NCBI RefSeq assembly: GCF_037327425.1
Contig: NZ_CP147846.1
Location: 4,402,001-4,466,000 of the forward strand
Source of the DNA: Rhodococcus sovatensis
GTDB taxonomy: Bacteria; Actinomycetota; Actinomycetes; Mycobacteriales; Mycobacteriaceae
Direction of reading: 5' to 3'
Length of the DNA stretch: 64,000 bases
Positions 17,096 to 24,823 of the stretch are shown in pieces (the first letter of the stretch is position 1; each line of letters begins with the position of its first letter). Made by a program: the position numbers and the translations under genes. The notes beneath the pieces were generated by a model, which made no database searches, was not told where the DNA came from, and saw only the letters and a list, made by a program, of their open reading frames with translations.

Positions 17096-18328
17096 GTGCC
17101 CAAGCCCGCCCCTTCCAAGCCCACCCGGGTTTCCACTACTGGTCGACGCATCTCGGGTGCCGCCGGTGCCGGGATAGTCCTCACGGTCGTACTGACTGCC
17201 GCTTTGTTGTGGGACGCGGTGGCCGTCCACCAAATCGATCTCGCCGTCTTTCAGGATGCAGGCGCCGCCTACCTCGACGGCATGCCGCTGTATTCGGAGG
17301 ATTTCCCCACTCGATCCGGGCTGCGCTTCATCTACGCGCCGATCGCGGCAGTCCTTTTCGCTCCGCTGGTGTTGCTCGACAGCGTCAGCCTTCAGCTCGT
17401 ATGGTCGTCGGTCAACATCATGCTCGTCTGGTGGGTACTGGCGTCGATGTTACGCAAGCTCGATGTCGCCCGGCCCGTTCTGATCGCCACCGCCGCACTC
17501 GGCGGGGCACTGATGCTCGAACCAGTGCGATCCAACTTCGGATTCGGCCAGATCAACGTCATCCTGATGGCGCTCGTTGTCGCAGACTGCACCGGTGCGA
17601 TCCCGCGGCGTCTTCGCGGAATCGGTATCGCGCTTGCCGCATCGATCAAGATCACTCCAGCAGCGTTCGGATTGTTCTTCCTGGTACGTCGCGATATGAC
17701 ATCGATAGTACGCGCCGTCGCTGCCGTCGGAATTATTGCCGCGCTTGGCTTCTGGCTACTGCCGGGCGCATCGGTGTACTTCTGGCTCACCGAATTCTTC
17801 GCCACCGAACGAGGCGGCGGGCACGGTTTCGTTCGCAACCAGGCATTCACAGGGATCTTGGCGCGTCTGGGCGCCGACGGAATAGTCAAAGACGCACTGT
17901 GGGCTGCGGCAGCAGCCGTCGTGGTGTGCGCGGCCGCGTGGTCGGCGCGCCAGTTCACACGCTCGGGTGAGCCGATGGTTGCTCTCGCCATCGTGGCTCT
18001 GGCCTCGCTACTCGCTGCCCCGTTCGCGGTCTCACATCACTGGGTCTACAGCGTTCTCCTCATCCCGCTCGCCATCGCTCCGCAGTATCGGTCGTGGCGG
18101 CCCATGCTCGTGGGCTCGATCGCGGTCTTCATAGCGGGCCCGTACTTCTTGTTGGAAGGCATCGACGCACGCACTGGAACGTTCGAGTTTGTACTTCGTC
18201 AGGTGGCAGGAAGCGCGCAGTGCCTAACTGCCATTGCGTTGTTGATTGCCGCAGTAATTCAGGCACGGTCCCGAACCACGCAACCCGAACCGGTACGCGA
18301 GCCCGCGATGGCCGAGTCGAGCGCGTGA
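17096..18328 (+). CDS. GT87-family polyprenyl-phosphate-dependent mannosyltransferase
   Basis: The 410-residue protein is a polytopic GT-C glycosyltransferase of the DUF2029/GT87 family. It has about ten membrane helices and the catalytic-loop aspartate near the start of the first periplasmic loop (QIDLAVFQDAGAAYLDGMPL). Conserved features such as NFGFGQINVILMALVVAD and GHGFVRNQAFTG are present. Members add alpha-1,2-mannose to phosphatidylinositol mannosides or lipoarabinomannan in the Mycobacteriales envelope. GTG 17096 after GAGGAG is chosen over an upstream frame. It is divergent from the MerR gene and convergent with SulP copy 2. The exact acceptor is not determinable. Confidence 0.85.
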   Translation: MPKPAPSKPTRVSTTGRRISGAAGAGIVLTVVLTAALLWDAVAVHQIDLAVFQDAGAAYLDGMPLYSEDFPTRSGLRFIYAPIAAVLFAPLVLLDSVSLQLVWSSVNIMLVWWVLASMLRKLDVARPVLIATAALGGALMLEPVRSNFGFGQINVILMALVVADCTGAIPRRLRGIGIALAASIKITPAAFGLFFLVRRDMTSIVRAVAAVGIIAALGFWLLPGASVYFWLTEFFATERGGGHGFVRNQAFTGILARLGADGIVKDALWAAAAAVVVCAAAWSARQFTRSGEPMVALAIVALASLLAAPFAVSHHWVYSVLLIPLAIAPQYRSWRPMLVGSIAVFIAGPYFLLEGIDARTGTFEFVLRQVAGSAQCLTAIALLIAAVIQARSRTTQPEPVREPAMAESSA

Positions 18329-18336
18329 GCTGTCGA

Positions 18337-19845
18337 TCAGTGATCGTTGCCCAGGTTCCCGCTCAGACGGTCGTGACGCTCGGTCGACGACGCGTTCAAG
18401 CCGACGATCGTCGCGGTCTTCCCCTTCGCTGCATACTTGGTGGTGATCGCATCGAGCGTGGCCACGGTGGATGCGTCCCAGATGTGGGAATCGGACATGT
18501 CGATGACGACGTTGTTCGGATCGCCGACGTAGTCGAACTGATAGACCAGATCGTTGCTCGACGCGAAGAACAGCTCCCCCTTCACTGCGTAGACGCGGGT
18601 GTCCTCGTCCGGGTGGGCGACGTCGACAACCTCCGTCAGGTGCGCGACTCGTCGCGCGAAGAGCACCATCGCGGTCACGACTCCGACGACCACGCCGTAG
18701 GCGAGGTTGTGGGTGATGACGGTGACAGCCACGGTTGCGACCATCACGAGGGTTTCGCTCTTGGGCATCCGACGCAGCGTCTTCGGGTTGATGCTGTGCC
18801 AGTCCAGTGTCCCGACCGAGACCATGATCATGACCGCGACCAGCGCGGCCATCGGAATCAGTGCGACGATGTCACCGAGTCCGACGACGAGGATCAGCAG
18901 GAACAATCCGGCGAGGAAAGTCGAGATACGCGTCCGTGCGCCGGAAACCTTCACGTTGATCATTGTCTGACCGATCATCGCGCAGCCGCCCATACCGCCG
19001 GTGAAGCCGGTGACGAGGTTGGCGACGCCCTGACCCCATCCTTCGCGGGTCTTGTTCGAGTGCGAATCGGTGATGTCGTCGACCAGCTTGGCGGTCATCA
19101 GCGATTCGAGCAGCCCGACCAGCGCGATGGCCAGCGCGAACGGAGCGATGATCGACAACGTGTCGAGAGTGTACGGCACATCCGGGATCAGGAACGACGG
19201 CAACGACGACGGCAGTTCGCCCTCGTCGCCGACGTCCGGGACACCAAACGCGAACACGATGGTGGCCGCCGTAAGCAACACGATCGCTATCAACGGAGCC
19301 GGAACGATCGTCGTCAGCTTGGGCAGGAAGAACATGATGACCAACCCCACCGCGACCATCGGATAGACCAGCCACGGAACGCCGATCAAATACGGCAGCT
19401 GCGAGGTGAAGATCAAGATTGCCAGGGCGTTGACGAACCCGACCATGACGCTCCGCGGAATGAACCGCATCAGTTTCGCCACGCCGAGAACACTGAGCAC
19501 GATCTGCAGGATGCCACCGAGAATGACCGCCGCGATGAGGTAGTCGAGCCCGTATTCGACGGACAGCGGAGCCACCACCAGCGCGATTGCACCGGTAGCA
19601 GCCGAGATCATCGCCGGACGGCCACCAACGATCGAGATGGTCACCGCCATCGTGAACGACGCGAACAAACCGACCCGTGGGTCGACGCCGGCAATGATCG
19701 AGAAGGAAATAGCCTCCGGAATCAGTGCGAGTGCGACGACAAGACCAGCCAGCACCTCCGTCTTCAGACGCCGGGGCGATCGCAACGCGCTGAGTACCGA
19801 GGTGTCCTCGACTTCGGTGACAGACGTCTGGGCAGGTGTGGACAC
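18337..19845 (-). CDS. SulP-family anion transporter with STAS domain (copy 2)
   Basis: The protein of about 502 residues matches copy 1 along almost its whole length, including LVVALALIPEAISFSIIAGV, the helix region NKTREGWGQGVANLVTGF and the STAS segment NVVIDMSDSHIWDASTVATL. GTG 19845 has GGAG at 6 nt and aligns with the MST start of the paralogue, so it is preferred to ATG 19857. Differences cluster in the N-terminus and in the linker before STAS, which is shorter here (HPDEDTRVY). The pair most likely arose by an old duplication. The substrate is an inorganic anion, unspecified. Confidence 0.9.
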   Translation of the reverse strand: MSTPAQTSVTEVEDTSVLSALRSPRRLKTEVLAGLVVALALIPEAISFSIIAGVDPRVGLFASFTMAVTISIVGGRPAMISAATGAIALVVAPLSVEYGLDYLIAAVILGGILQIVLSVLGVAKLMRFIPRSVMVGFVNALAILIFTSQLPYLIGVPWLVYPMVAVGLVIMFFLPKLTTIVPAPLIAIVLLTAATIVFAFGVPDVGDEGELPSSLPSFLIPDVPYTLDTLSIIAPFALAIALVGLLESLMTAKLVDDITDSHSNKTREGWGQGVANLVTGFTGGMGGCAMIGQTMINVKVSGARTRISTFLAGLFLLILVVGLGDIVALIPMAALVAVMIMVSVGTLDWHSINPKTLRRMPKSETLVMVATVAVTVITHNLAYGVVVGVVTAMVLFARRVAHLTEVVDVAHPDEDTRVYAVKGELFFASSNDLVYQFDYVGDPNNVVIDMSDSHIWDASTVATLDAITTKYAAKGKTATIVGLNASSTERHDRLSGNLGNDH

Positions 19846-19945
19846 GACGAACTCCATTCAAGTACACGGCTGAAGACGGGACAGCAGATCGCGTTGTCGC
19901 ATGCGTCCGCTCCGACGAGCGAATCTACTCTCACCGGAGGGAAGG

Positions 19946-20971
19946 TTGCGAATCGGTTCGATGAACATTGATAGTTCGGCGCCCGCCCGCGTCGACTGGA
20001 TCGACGTCGCGCGCGGCCTGTGCATCGCGCTGGTAGTGCTGTTGCACACGGTGAATTTCATGGCGACCAGAGGTCTCGCCGACGCCTGGTGGTTCGATAT
20101 CAACGCCGTACTCGAACCGATCCGCATGCCGCTCTTCTTTGTCGTGGCGGGCCTCTTCGCCACCAGGGATCTCGAGTTGTCGTGGAATCAACTATGGCGC
20201 AAACGGATTGCACCACTCCTGTACCTGTATGTCCTGTGGATGCTTCTGCGGTTCGCGCTGTTTTCGGTGTTTCCCCACATCAGCGGCACTCACGAGGCGT
20301 CCAGCGCGATGAACTTGCTGTACGGGCTGATCAACCCAAGCAGTGGTCTGTGGTTTCTGTACGCTCTGATCGTCTATGCAGTAGTAGCGCGGACATTCCG
20401 GCGCGTCGACCCCCGACTACAACTCGCTGCGGCGACCGCGCTGAGCATTCTCGGTCCCGCCACGATCGAGGCAGTCAGCTGGACCTGGGTCAAGATCGTT
20501 TCGTACCTATTGTTCTTCTTGGTCGGACTCCACCTTCGCGCGGTCGTGCACGGCGTGGCGGCGGCAACTACGACCAAGTCTGCAATTCTGTGGCCGGCCG
20601 CGTTCGTATCGTTCTACTTCGTGGTGTCGTCGACGACACAGGCGACTGCGGTGGCAGCGCTTGTGAGCGTCGTCGGTGTGATCACCGGCGTCGTCGTGTG
20701 CACGCACATCCAACACTGGCGCTCGTCGGCTCTGCTCCGACGTCTTGGTTCCCTGACCTTGCCGATCTATCTTCTTCACGAGATCGTCCTCGGAACAGTA
20801 ATCACCGCATCCGTCGCCTTCGGTCTCGATGTGACCATTCACGGTGCAGGGCCAGTGATGATCACTGCCTTGACCATCTGTCTGTCCGTTCTCGCCGGGA
20901 CCGTCATCTACCGCTGGACGTATCTGCTCCAGCTGCCGCAGTGGCAACCGAGCGTCGAGCGCACACCGTGA
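19946..20971 (+). CDS. Acyltransferase 3 family membrane protein
   Basis: The product of about 341 residues has some ten membrane helices and the acyltransferase 3 opening WIDVARGLCIALVVLLHTV, whose histidine is the presumed catalytic residue. The conserved MPLFFVVAGLFATR and the late LPIYLLHEIVLG are present. Members O-acetylate or acylate cell-surface sugars and lipids from cytoplasmic acyl-CoA. TTG 19946 has GGAGG at 5 nt; ATG 19961 is an alternative with poorer spacing. It is divergent from SulP copy 2 with under 110 bp between. The acceptor substrate is unknown. Confidence 0.82.
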   Translation: MRIGSMNIDSSAPARVDWIDVARGLCIALVVLLHTVNFMATRGLADAWWFDINAVLEPIRMPLFFVVAGLFATRDLELSWNQLWRKRIAPLLYLYVLWMLLRFALFSVFPHISGTHEASSAMNLLYGLINPSSGLWFLYALIVYAVVARTFRRVDPRLQLAAATALSILGPATIEAVSWTWVKIVSYLLFFLVGLHLRAVVHGVAAATTTKSAILWPAAFVSFYFVVSSTTQATAVAALVSVVGVITGVVVCTHIQHWRSSALLRRLGSLTLPIYLLHEIVLGTVITASVAFGLDVTIHGAGPVMITALTICLSVLAGTVIYRWTYLLQLPQWQPSVERTP

Positions 20972-21038
20972 GTACATAGCCCCGTTCGGTGGTATCGCCC
21001 ACGCACGGGAAATGTGCGCTCCATATCTCTGCGAGGTG

Positions 21039-21052
21039 AGGACTTTGTGCTC
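21039..21052 (+). promoter_or_regulatory. Possible DosR-type box upstream of first universal stress protein
   Basis: AGGACTTTGTGCTC matches the left half of the mycobacterial DosR consensus (GGGACTTTAGTCCC) well and the right half poorly. It ends 66 bp before the TTG start at 21118, exactly the distance of the better box upstream of the third stress protein. Confidence 0.4.
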
Positions 21053-21117
21053 TGCCCGGGATGCACACGGCGCTACAGACTGGACTGGACAGCGCGATCC
21101 GATCCGAGGAGATCATC

Positions 21118-22014
21118 TTGAGCAACGAACCAGTAGCCTCGACCCGCGCGAACAGCATCTGCGTGGGCATCGACGGATCACCGGACGAGGCGGGAGCCGT
21201 CCGATGGGCGGTGCGACTTGCGCAGCTTCAACATTCGCGTATCCACCTTGTCCACGCACTCCCCAGCGTCGAGTGGGTCTTCGGTGACACAGTGTTCGCC
21301 GCCCGCCAAGGGCTCGATTCCGAACTTCACCATGTCGGCCAGGGCTACCTCGACAAAGCTGTCCGACTCGTCAATGAACTCGACCCCGATATCGAGGTGC
21401 AGAGTTCCATATCGGACGCATCGTCGGTAGAACTTATGAAGTCGCTCTCGGCCAGCGCGAACATGATGGTTCTCACCTCCGTCGAGTCCGGACCGTTGCG
21501 CGACTTCGCCTTCGGCTATTCCATCATCGAGATGGTCAATGCCGCACAGTGTCCCGTGCTCGCGTGGCGGCCACGAACCGACGAGAACCCATCAGAATCC
21601 CTTCCGATCGTGGTGGGAGTAGACGGTTCCGAACCTTCCCGGCGCGCATTGGCGGCTGCATTCGAACTCGCCGATACGCTCGGTGCCGCTCTGATTGCAG
21701 TGCATGTCGGAGCGGTCCGAGCGAAAGACGAACTCGACTACGGCGGCTCGGTGGACTGGCACCACCTGTACGAAGCCGAACGCACGTGGTTGCAGAAGAT
21801 CGTCGATCCGCTTCGCGAGAAGTATCCATCCGTTCAGGTGACAGCCCAATCTTCGGGTTCGACGGTCGCACGTGAACTGCGTGCACTGTCCGCATCTGCG
21901 CAGATCATCGTCGTTGGAAGTCGAGGGCGTGGGCGCCTGTCCGGAGCGATTCTCGGTTCGGTGAGTCAAAACCTCATTCACCACGCCGAATGTCCTGTGC
22001 TCGTTGTCCACTAG
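21118..22014 (+). CDS. Universal stress protein, two UspA domains (1 of 3)
   Basis: From TTG 21118 (GGAG 7 nt upstream) the protein has 298 residues, the same length as the two that follow. Two UspA domains each start with a nucleotide-loop strand, SICVGIDGSPDEAGAVRWA and IVVGVDGSEPSRRALAAA. Only the second keeps a full ATP-binding signature (VVGSRGRGRLSGAILGSVSQ); the first has MMVLTSVESGPLRDFAFG instead. That suggests one nucleotide site per protomer. In mycobacteria such tandem proteins belong to the hypoxia/dormancy regulon, and a possible DosR box lies upstream. Confidence 0.88.
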   Translation: MSNEPVASTRANSICVGIDGSPDEAGAVRWAVRLAQLQHSRIHLVHALPSVEWVFGDTVFAARQGLDSELHHVGQGYLDKAVRLVNELDPDIEVQSSISDASSVELMKSLSASANMMVLTSVESGPLRDFAFGYSIIEMVNAAQCPVLAWRPRTDENPSESLPIVVGVDGSEPSRRALAAAFELADTLGAALIAVHVGAVRAKDELDYGGSVDWHHLYEAERTWLQKIVDPLREKYPSVQVTAQSSGSTVARELRALSASAQIIVVGSRGRGRLSGAILGSVSQNLIHHAECPVLVVH

Positions 22015-22059
22015 TAATCGCCGTCCACTGATATTCGCCGCCCCTACGAAGGAGTCCAT

Positions 22060-22956
22060 ATGACCAGCAACGCCCCGATAGTGGTCGGCGTCGATGGATC
22101 CGGCAGCTCGTTGGACGCCGTCCGATGGGCCGCCCGCGCCGCGGAACTTCGTGGGGCACCACTGGTGCTGGTGTGTGCGTACCAGAACACCAACATCTAC
22201 ACGACGCTCGTCGCAATTCCACCCAATCTGGGCAGCGAGATGAAAGCGGCGACAACCAAGATATTGGAGGCCGCCTCCAAGATCGCATCGGCGACGGTCG
22301 ACGATCCGGCAGCGTTGTCGGTGACCGCCGAAGCAATCGTAGGCCCCGCGATTCCCGTACTGCTCGAACGGGCGTCGGAAGCGCGGATGCTTGTGGTGGG
22401 TTCACGCGGAAATGGCGAGTACTTCGCGGAGTTGCTCGGTTCGGTGAGCGCCGGCGTTTCCACGCATGCGCACTGTCCGGTGGCCATTGTCCGCGGGGTG
22501 CCGGTGTCCGGTTCACTGTCCGGCCCGGTCGTCGTAGGTGTCGATGGATCCGAGCAAAACGAGTATGCGATCGGTGTCGCATTCGAAGAGGCCTCGCTTC
22601 GCGGCGCCGAACTCGTTGCCGTCCATGCCTGGGCAGACCATGTTCTGCTACGCCAGTTTCCCGACGACACCGACGAACCCGTCGATGTGTCTGCTCTGAC
22701 AGCAGCGGGGCAAACGGTCCTGGCGGAGAGCCTCGCTGGGTGGCAGGAGCGCTATCCGGAAGTGAAAGTTGAGCGGATAGTGGTGCGGGACAGTGCAGTA
22801 AGCAAGCTCCTCGAACTGTCGAAGGGAGCGCAGGAGATTGTCGTCGGGTCACGAGGACGAGGCGGCTTCACTGGTCTCCTGCTCGGATCCACCAGTCGTT
22901 CGCTCTCCCACCTCGTCGACTGTCCGATGATCATCGCGCGAGAGTCATCGGAATGA
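22060..22956 (+). CDS. Universal stress protein, two UspA domains (2 of 3)
   Basis: The 298-residue protein starts at ATG 22060 behind GAAGGAG. Both UspA domains are complete: IVVGVDGSGSSLDAVRWAAR with VVGSRGNGEYFAELLGSVSA, then VVVGVDGSEQNEYAIGVAFE with VVGSRGRGGFTGLLLGSTSR. The G-x-x-G-x9-G-S/T pattern in each implies ATP binding. It lies only 45 bp after the first stress protein, with no separate DosR box visible, so it is likely co-transcribed. A hairpin made from GTCCCGAT and ATCGGGAC follows 24 bp downstream. Confidence 0.9.
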   Translation: MTSNAPIVVGVDGSGSSLDAVRWAARAAELRGAPLVLVCAYQNTNIYTTLVAIPPNLGSEMKAATTKILEAASKIASATVDDPAALSVTAEAIVGPAIPVLLERASEARMLVVGSRGNGEYFAELLGSVSAGVSTHAHCPVAIVRGVPVSGSLSGPVVVGVDGSEQNEYAIGVAFEEASLRGAELVAVHAWADHVLLRQFPDDTDEPVDVSALTAAGQTVLAESLAGWQERYPEVKVERIVVRDSAVSKLLELSKGAQEIVVGSRGRGGFTGLLLGSTSRSLSHLVDCPMIIARESSE

Positions 22957-23002
22957 GATGACGCCATCGTCCCGACGTCGGTCCCGATAGCCCTTGGCAA
23001 TC

Positions 23003-23016
23003 GGGACGAAAGACCC
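23003..23016 (+). promoter_or_regulatory. DosR-type box upstream of third universal stress protein
   Basis: GGGACGAAAGACCC differs from the mycobacterial DosR core GGGACTTTAGTCCC at only the two inner flanking positions if the central W W is allowed. It ends 66 bp before ATG 23082. An overlapping inverted repeat GTCCCGAT/ATCGGGAC (22981-23007) is also present. Confidence 0.6.
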
Positions 23017-23081
23017 TGCCGAGATACAGGTCTCGTGTCGAAAATCAAGAGACGCATCGAACAACACACGAGAGGCCGACC

Positions 23082-23978
23082 ATGACCGCAGCCACACGAA
23101 TAGTCGTCGGTGTCGACGGGTCCGCATCTTCATTGGAGGCGGTGCGCTGGGCGGCGGAGGACGCCATCAGTCGCCGGGCACCGCTACTGATTGCGACCTC
23201 GATGTTTCTAGCCAAAGGGACCTACGCCGATGCGATGAACCTCGGCGCTGGGGTCTTCTCCCACCAGAAATCGGCAGCGACGGCTGTGCTGGTCGAAGCG
23301 ACCGAGACCGCTCGCAAAGCGGCGCAGGGCCGAACACTGACCATCGATACGACACTGCGCCAGGGGCCTGCAGCGCACACGCTGATGGATCTCTCCGAGA
23401 GCGCTGCCATGGTTGTCGTCGGGTCCCACGGTCGCGGGGAATTCACTGGTGGATTGTTCGGGTCGGTCAGTACCGCGATTGCCACTCACGCCCGGTGCCC
23501 AGTCGTCGTAGTGAAGGGGTCACCCTCCGCTGATCAACCCTTACGTGAAGGGCCTGTCGTCGTCGGTGTCGACGGAGCTGCCACCAGCGAACCGGCAATC
23601 AGGGCAGCACTGGAAGAAGCGTCACTGCGTTCGGTTCCACTCGTGGCCGTGCACGCCTGGAGTGACCTCGATCTCAGCACTGGATACACACAAGGCATCG
23701 AATTCAATTGGGCCGGAATCGAAGACGACGAAGATGTGGCTCTGGCTCAAAGCATGGCCGGATGGCAGGAAGAATACCCCGAAGTATCCATCCGTCGTGT
23801 CCTCGCCAAGGACAGGCCGGTCAGGGAGCTCGTCAAGGCCGCCGAAACGGCGCAACTGATCGTCGTGGGCAGTCGCGGTCGCGGAGGATTCACTTCGCTA
23901 CTGCTGGGTTCGACAAGCCGAGCGGTGCTGCACACAGTCGACATACCCGTGATGATCGTCTCGGGCCGCAATGAATAG
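23082..23978 (+). CDS. Universal stress protein, two UspA domains (3 of 3)
   Basis: The 298-residue protein has two UspA domains with ATP-binding signatures VVGSHGRGEFTGGLFGSVST and VVGSRGRGGFTSLLLGSTSR. It is closer to the second stress protein than to the first. It starts at ATG 23082 and lies 125 bp downstream of its neighbour, with its own DosR-like box at the same distance as that of gene 1. It is followed 27 bp later by a flavodoxin-domain gene, so the two probably form one transcript. The expected role is metabolic adjustment during oxygen limitation or stress. Confidence 0.9.
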   Translation: MTAATRIVVGVDGSASSLEAVRWAAEDAISRRAPLLIATSMFLAKGTYADAMNLGAGVFSHQKSAATAVLVEATETARKAAQGRTLTIDTTLRQGPAAHTLMDLSESAAMVVVGSHGRGEFTGGLFGSVSTAIATHARCPVVVVKGSPSADQPLREGPVVVGVDGAATSEPAIRAALEEASLRSVPLVAVHAWSDLDLSTGYTQGIEFNWAGIEDDEDVALAQSMAGWQEEYPEVSIRRVLAKDRPVRELVKAAETAQLIVVGSRGRGGFTSLLLGSTSRAVLHTVDIPVMIVSGRNE

Positions 23979-24005
23979 CAGGACCTACATCGAGGAAAAC
24001 CACTG

Positions 24006-24527
24006 ATGCGCATACTGATCGCCACCGCGAGCCGCCACGGTTCCACACGTGAACTAGGACGCTGGTTGGGCACTTCCATCACCGACAGAGTCGTCGGCGA
24101 TGACACTTCGGTCGAAGTCCGCGACGCAGCAGATGTCGATAGTATCGCCGAGTACGACGCTGTCATCATCGGAAGTGCCGTCTACATGGGTCGCTGGTTG
24201 CGCGAGGCCCGGTCGTTGGTAGCGCGCGAGCAGACCGAGCTCGAAACCAGGCCCGTGTGGCTGTTTTCGAGCGGTCCGATCGGCGAGAATACCAGTGAAA
24301 CAGGACCTTCCAAGTGGGACAAAGCACCATGGGCGATCGACCACCGGGTATTCGGAGGCAAGCTCGACAGGTCGACGCTGTCGCGGTTCGAGCGTCTGGT
24401 TGTCCGCATGATTCGCGCCGGTGACGGTGACGACCGATCACGCGACGACATCGACGCCTGGGCCGACACCATCTGCAGGTCTCTGAAAGCCGGCTCCGAG
24501 AACCACAGCGACCAGGTCAGCGACTAG
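24006..24527 (+). CDS. Flavodoxin-domain protein (HemG-like)
   Basis: The 173-residue protein begins with the FMN phosphate-binding loop ILIATASRHGSTRELGRWLG typical of long-chain flavodoxin domains of the HemG type. Isoalloxazine-contact regions such as AVIIGSAVYMGRWL and LFSSGPIGEN follow. It could act as an FMN-dependent electron carrier or menaquinone-dependent oxidase. In mycobacteria, proteins of this type occur in the same dormancy regulon as universal stress proteins, in agreement with its position behind one. The start is ATG 24006. A true protoporphyrinogen oxidase role is not shown. Confidence 0.8.
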   Translation: MRILIATASRHGSTRELGRWLGTSITDRVVGDDTSVEVRDAADVDSIAEYDAVIIGSAVYMGRWLREARSLVAREQTELETRPVWLFSSGPIGENTSETGPSKWDKAPWAIDHRVFGGKLDRSTLSRFERLVVRMIRAGDGDDRSRDDIDAWADTICRSLKAGSENHSDQVSD

Positions 24528-24699
24528 GTCGACCGAACAGTGTCCTCACGGTTCGTCGGCGATCGTGGTCGGGCACGTTGTTCGCGCTGCAGCTACAGCG
24601 GTCAGCGACAGCTACAGAGCGCATGACGTCGTCGACATGTTGGCCGCAGCCGTCCCAGCCGGTCTTGCCGCATGTCGAGCACGAAACGGGATAGCACAT
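24517..24699 (-). CDS. Small Cys/His-rich protein (zinc-ribbon-like), 60 residues
   Basis: The peptide opens with MCYPVSCSTCGKTGWDGCGQ and continues HVDDVMRSV. Similar CxxCGKxxWxGCGxH small proteins are common in actinobacteria and have no established role. Four or five cysteines and a histidine could hold one zinc ion. ATG 24699 follows AGGAGA with good spacing, which supports translation. The 3' end overlaps the flavodoxin gene by 11 bases on the opposite strand. The C-terminal basic tail (HDRRRTVRTLFGRPSR) may touch nucleic acid. It lies 105 bp downstream of the persulfide dioxygenase gene on the same strand. Confidence 0.7.
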   Translation of the reverse strand: MCYPVSCSTCGKTGWDGCGQHVDDVMRSVAVADRCSCSANNVPDHDRRRTVRTLFGRPSR

Positions 24700-24763
24700 T
24701 CGAGTTCTCCTAGGTTGCGAGTCACCATGACTCAGGCTTGGTTTCTGGCAGGGCGGGTTTCAT

Positions 24764-24823
24764 GCAGGGACATGTCAGGCAGGGACATGTCAGGCAGGGA
24801 CATGTCAGGCAGGGACGTGAGCC
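24764..24823. repeat. 15-bp tandem repeat (3 full copies, 1 degenerate) at the persulfide dioxygenase stop
   Basis: GCAGGGACATGTCAG is repeated three times from 24764 to 24808, then a partial copy GCAGGGACGTGAGCC follows. The stop codon of the metallo-beta-lactamase/rhodanese gene (24805-24807) lies in the third unit. The repeat is therefore just downstream of coding sequence. Confidence 0.9.

Noticed and set aside
11882..19857. Composite transposon formed by the two SulP copies
   Set aside because: The copies are transporters, not insertion sequences; only one IS is present and no matching target repeats flank the block.
18094..19971. 625-codon open frame on the plus strand opposite SulP copy 2
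   Set aside because: It spans the ends of several genes and mirrors the shadow at copy 1; the composition is that of a GC-rich antisense frame.
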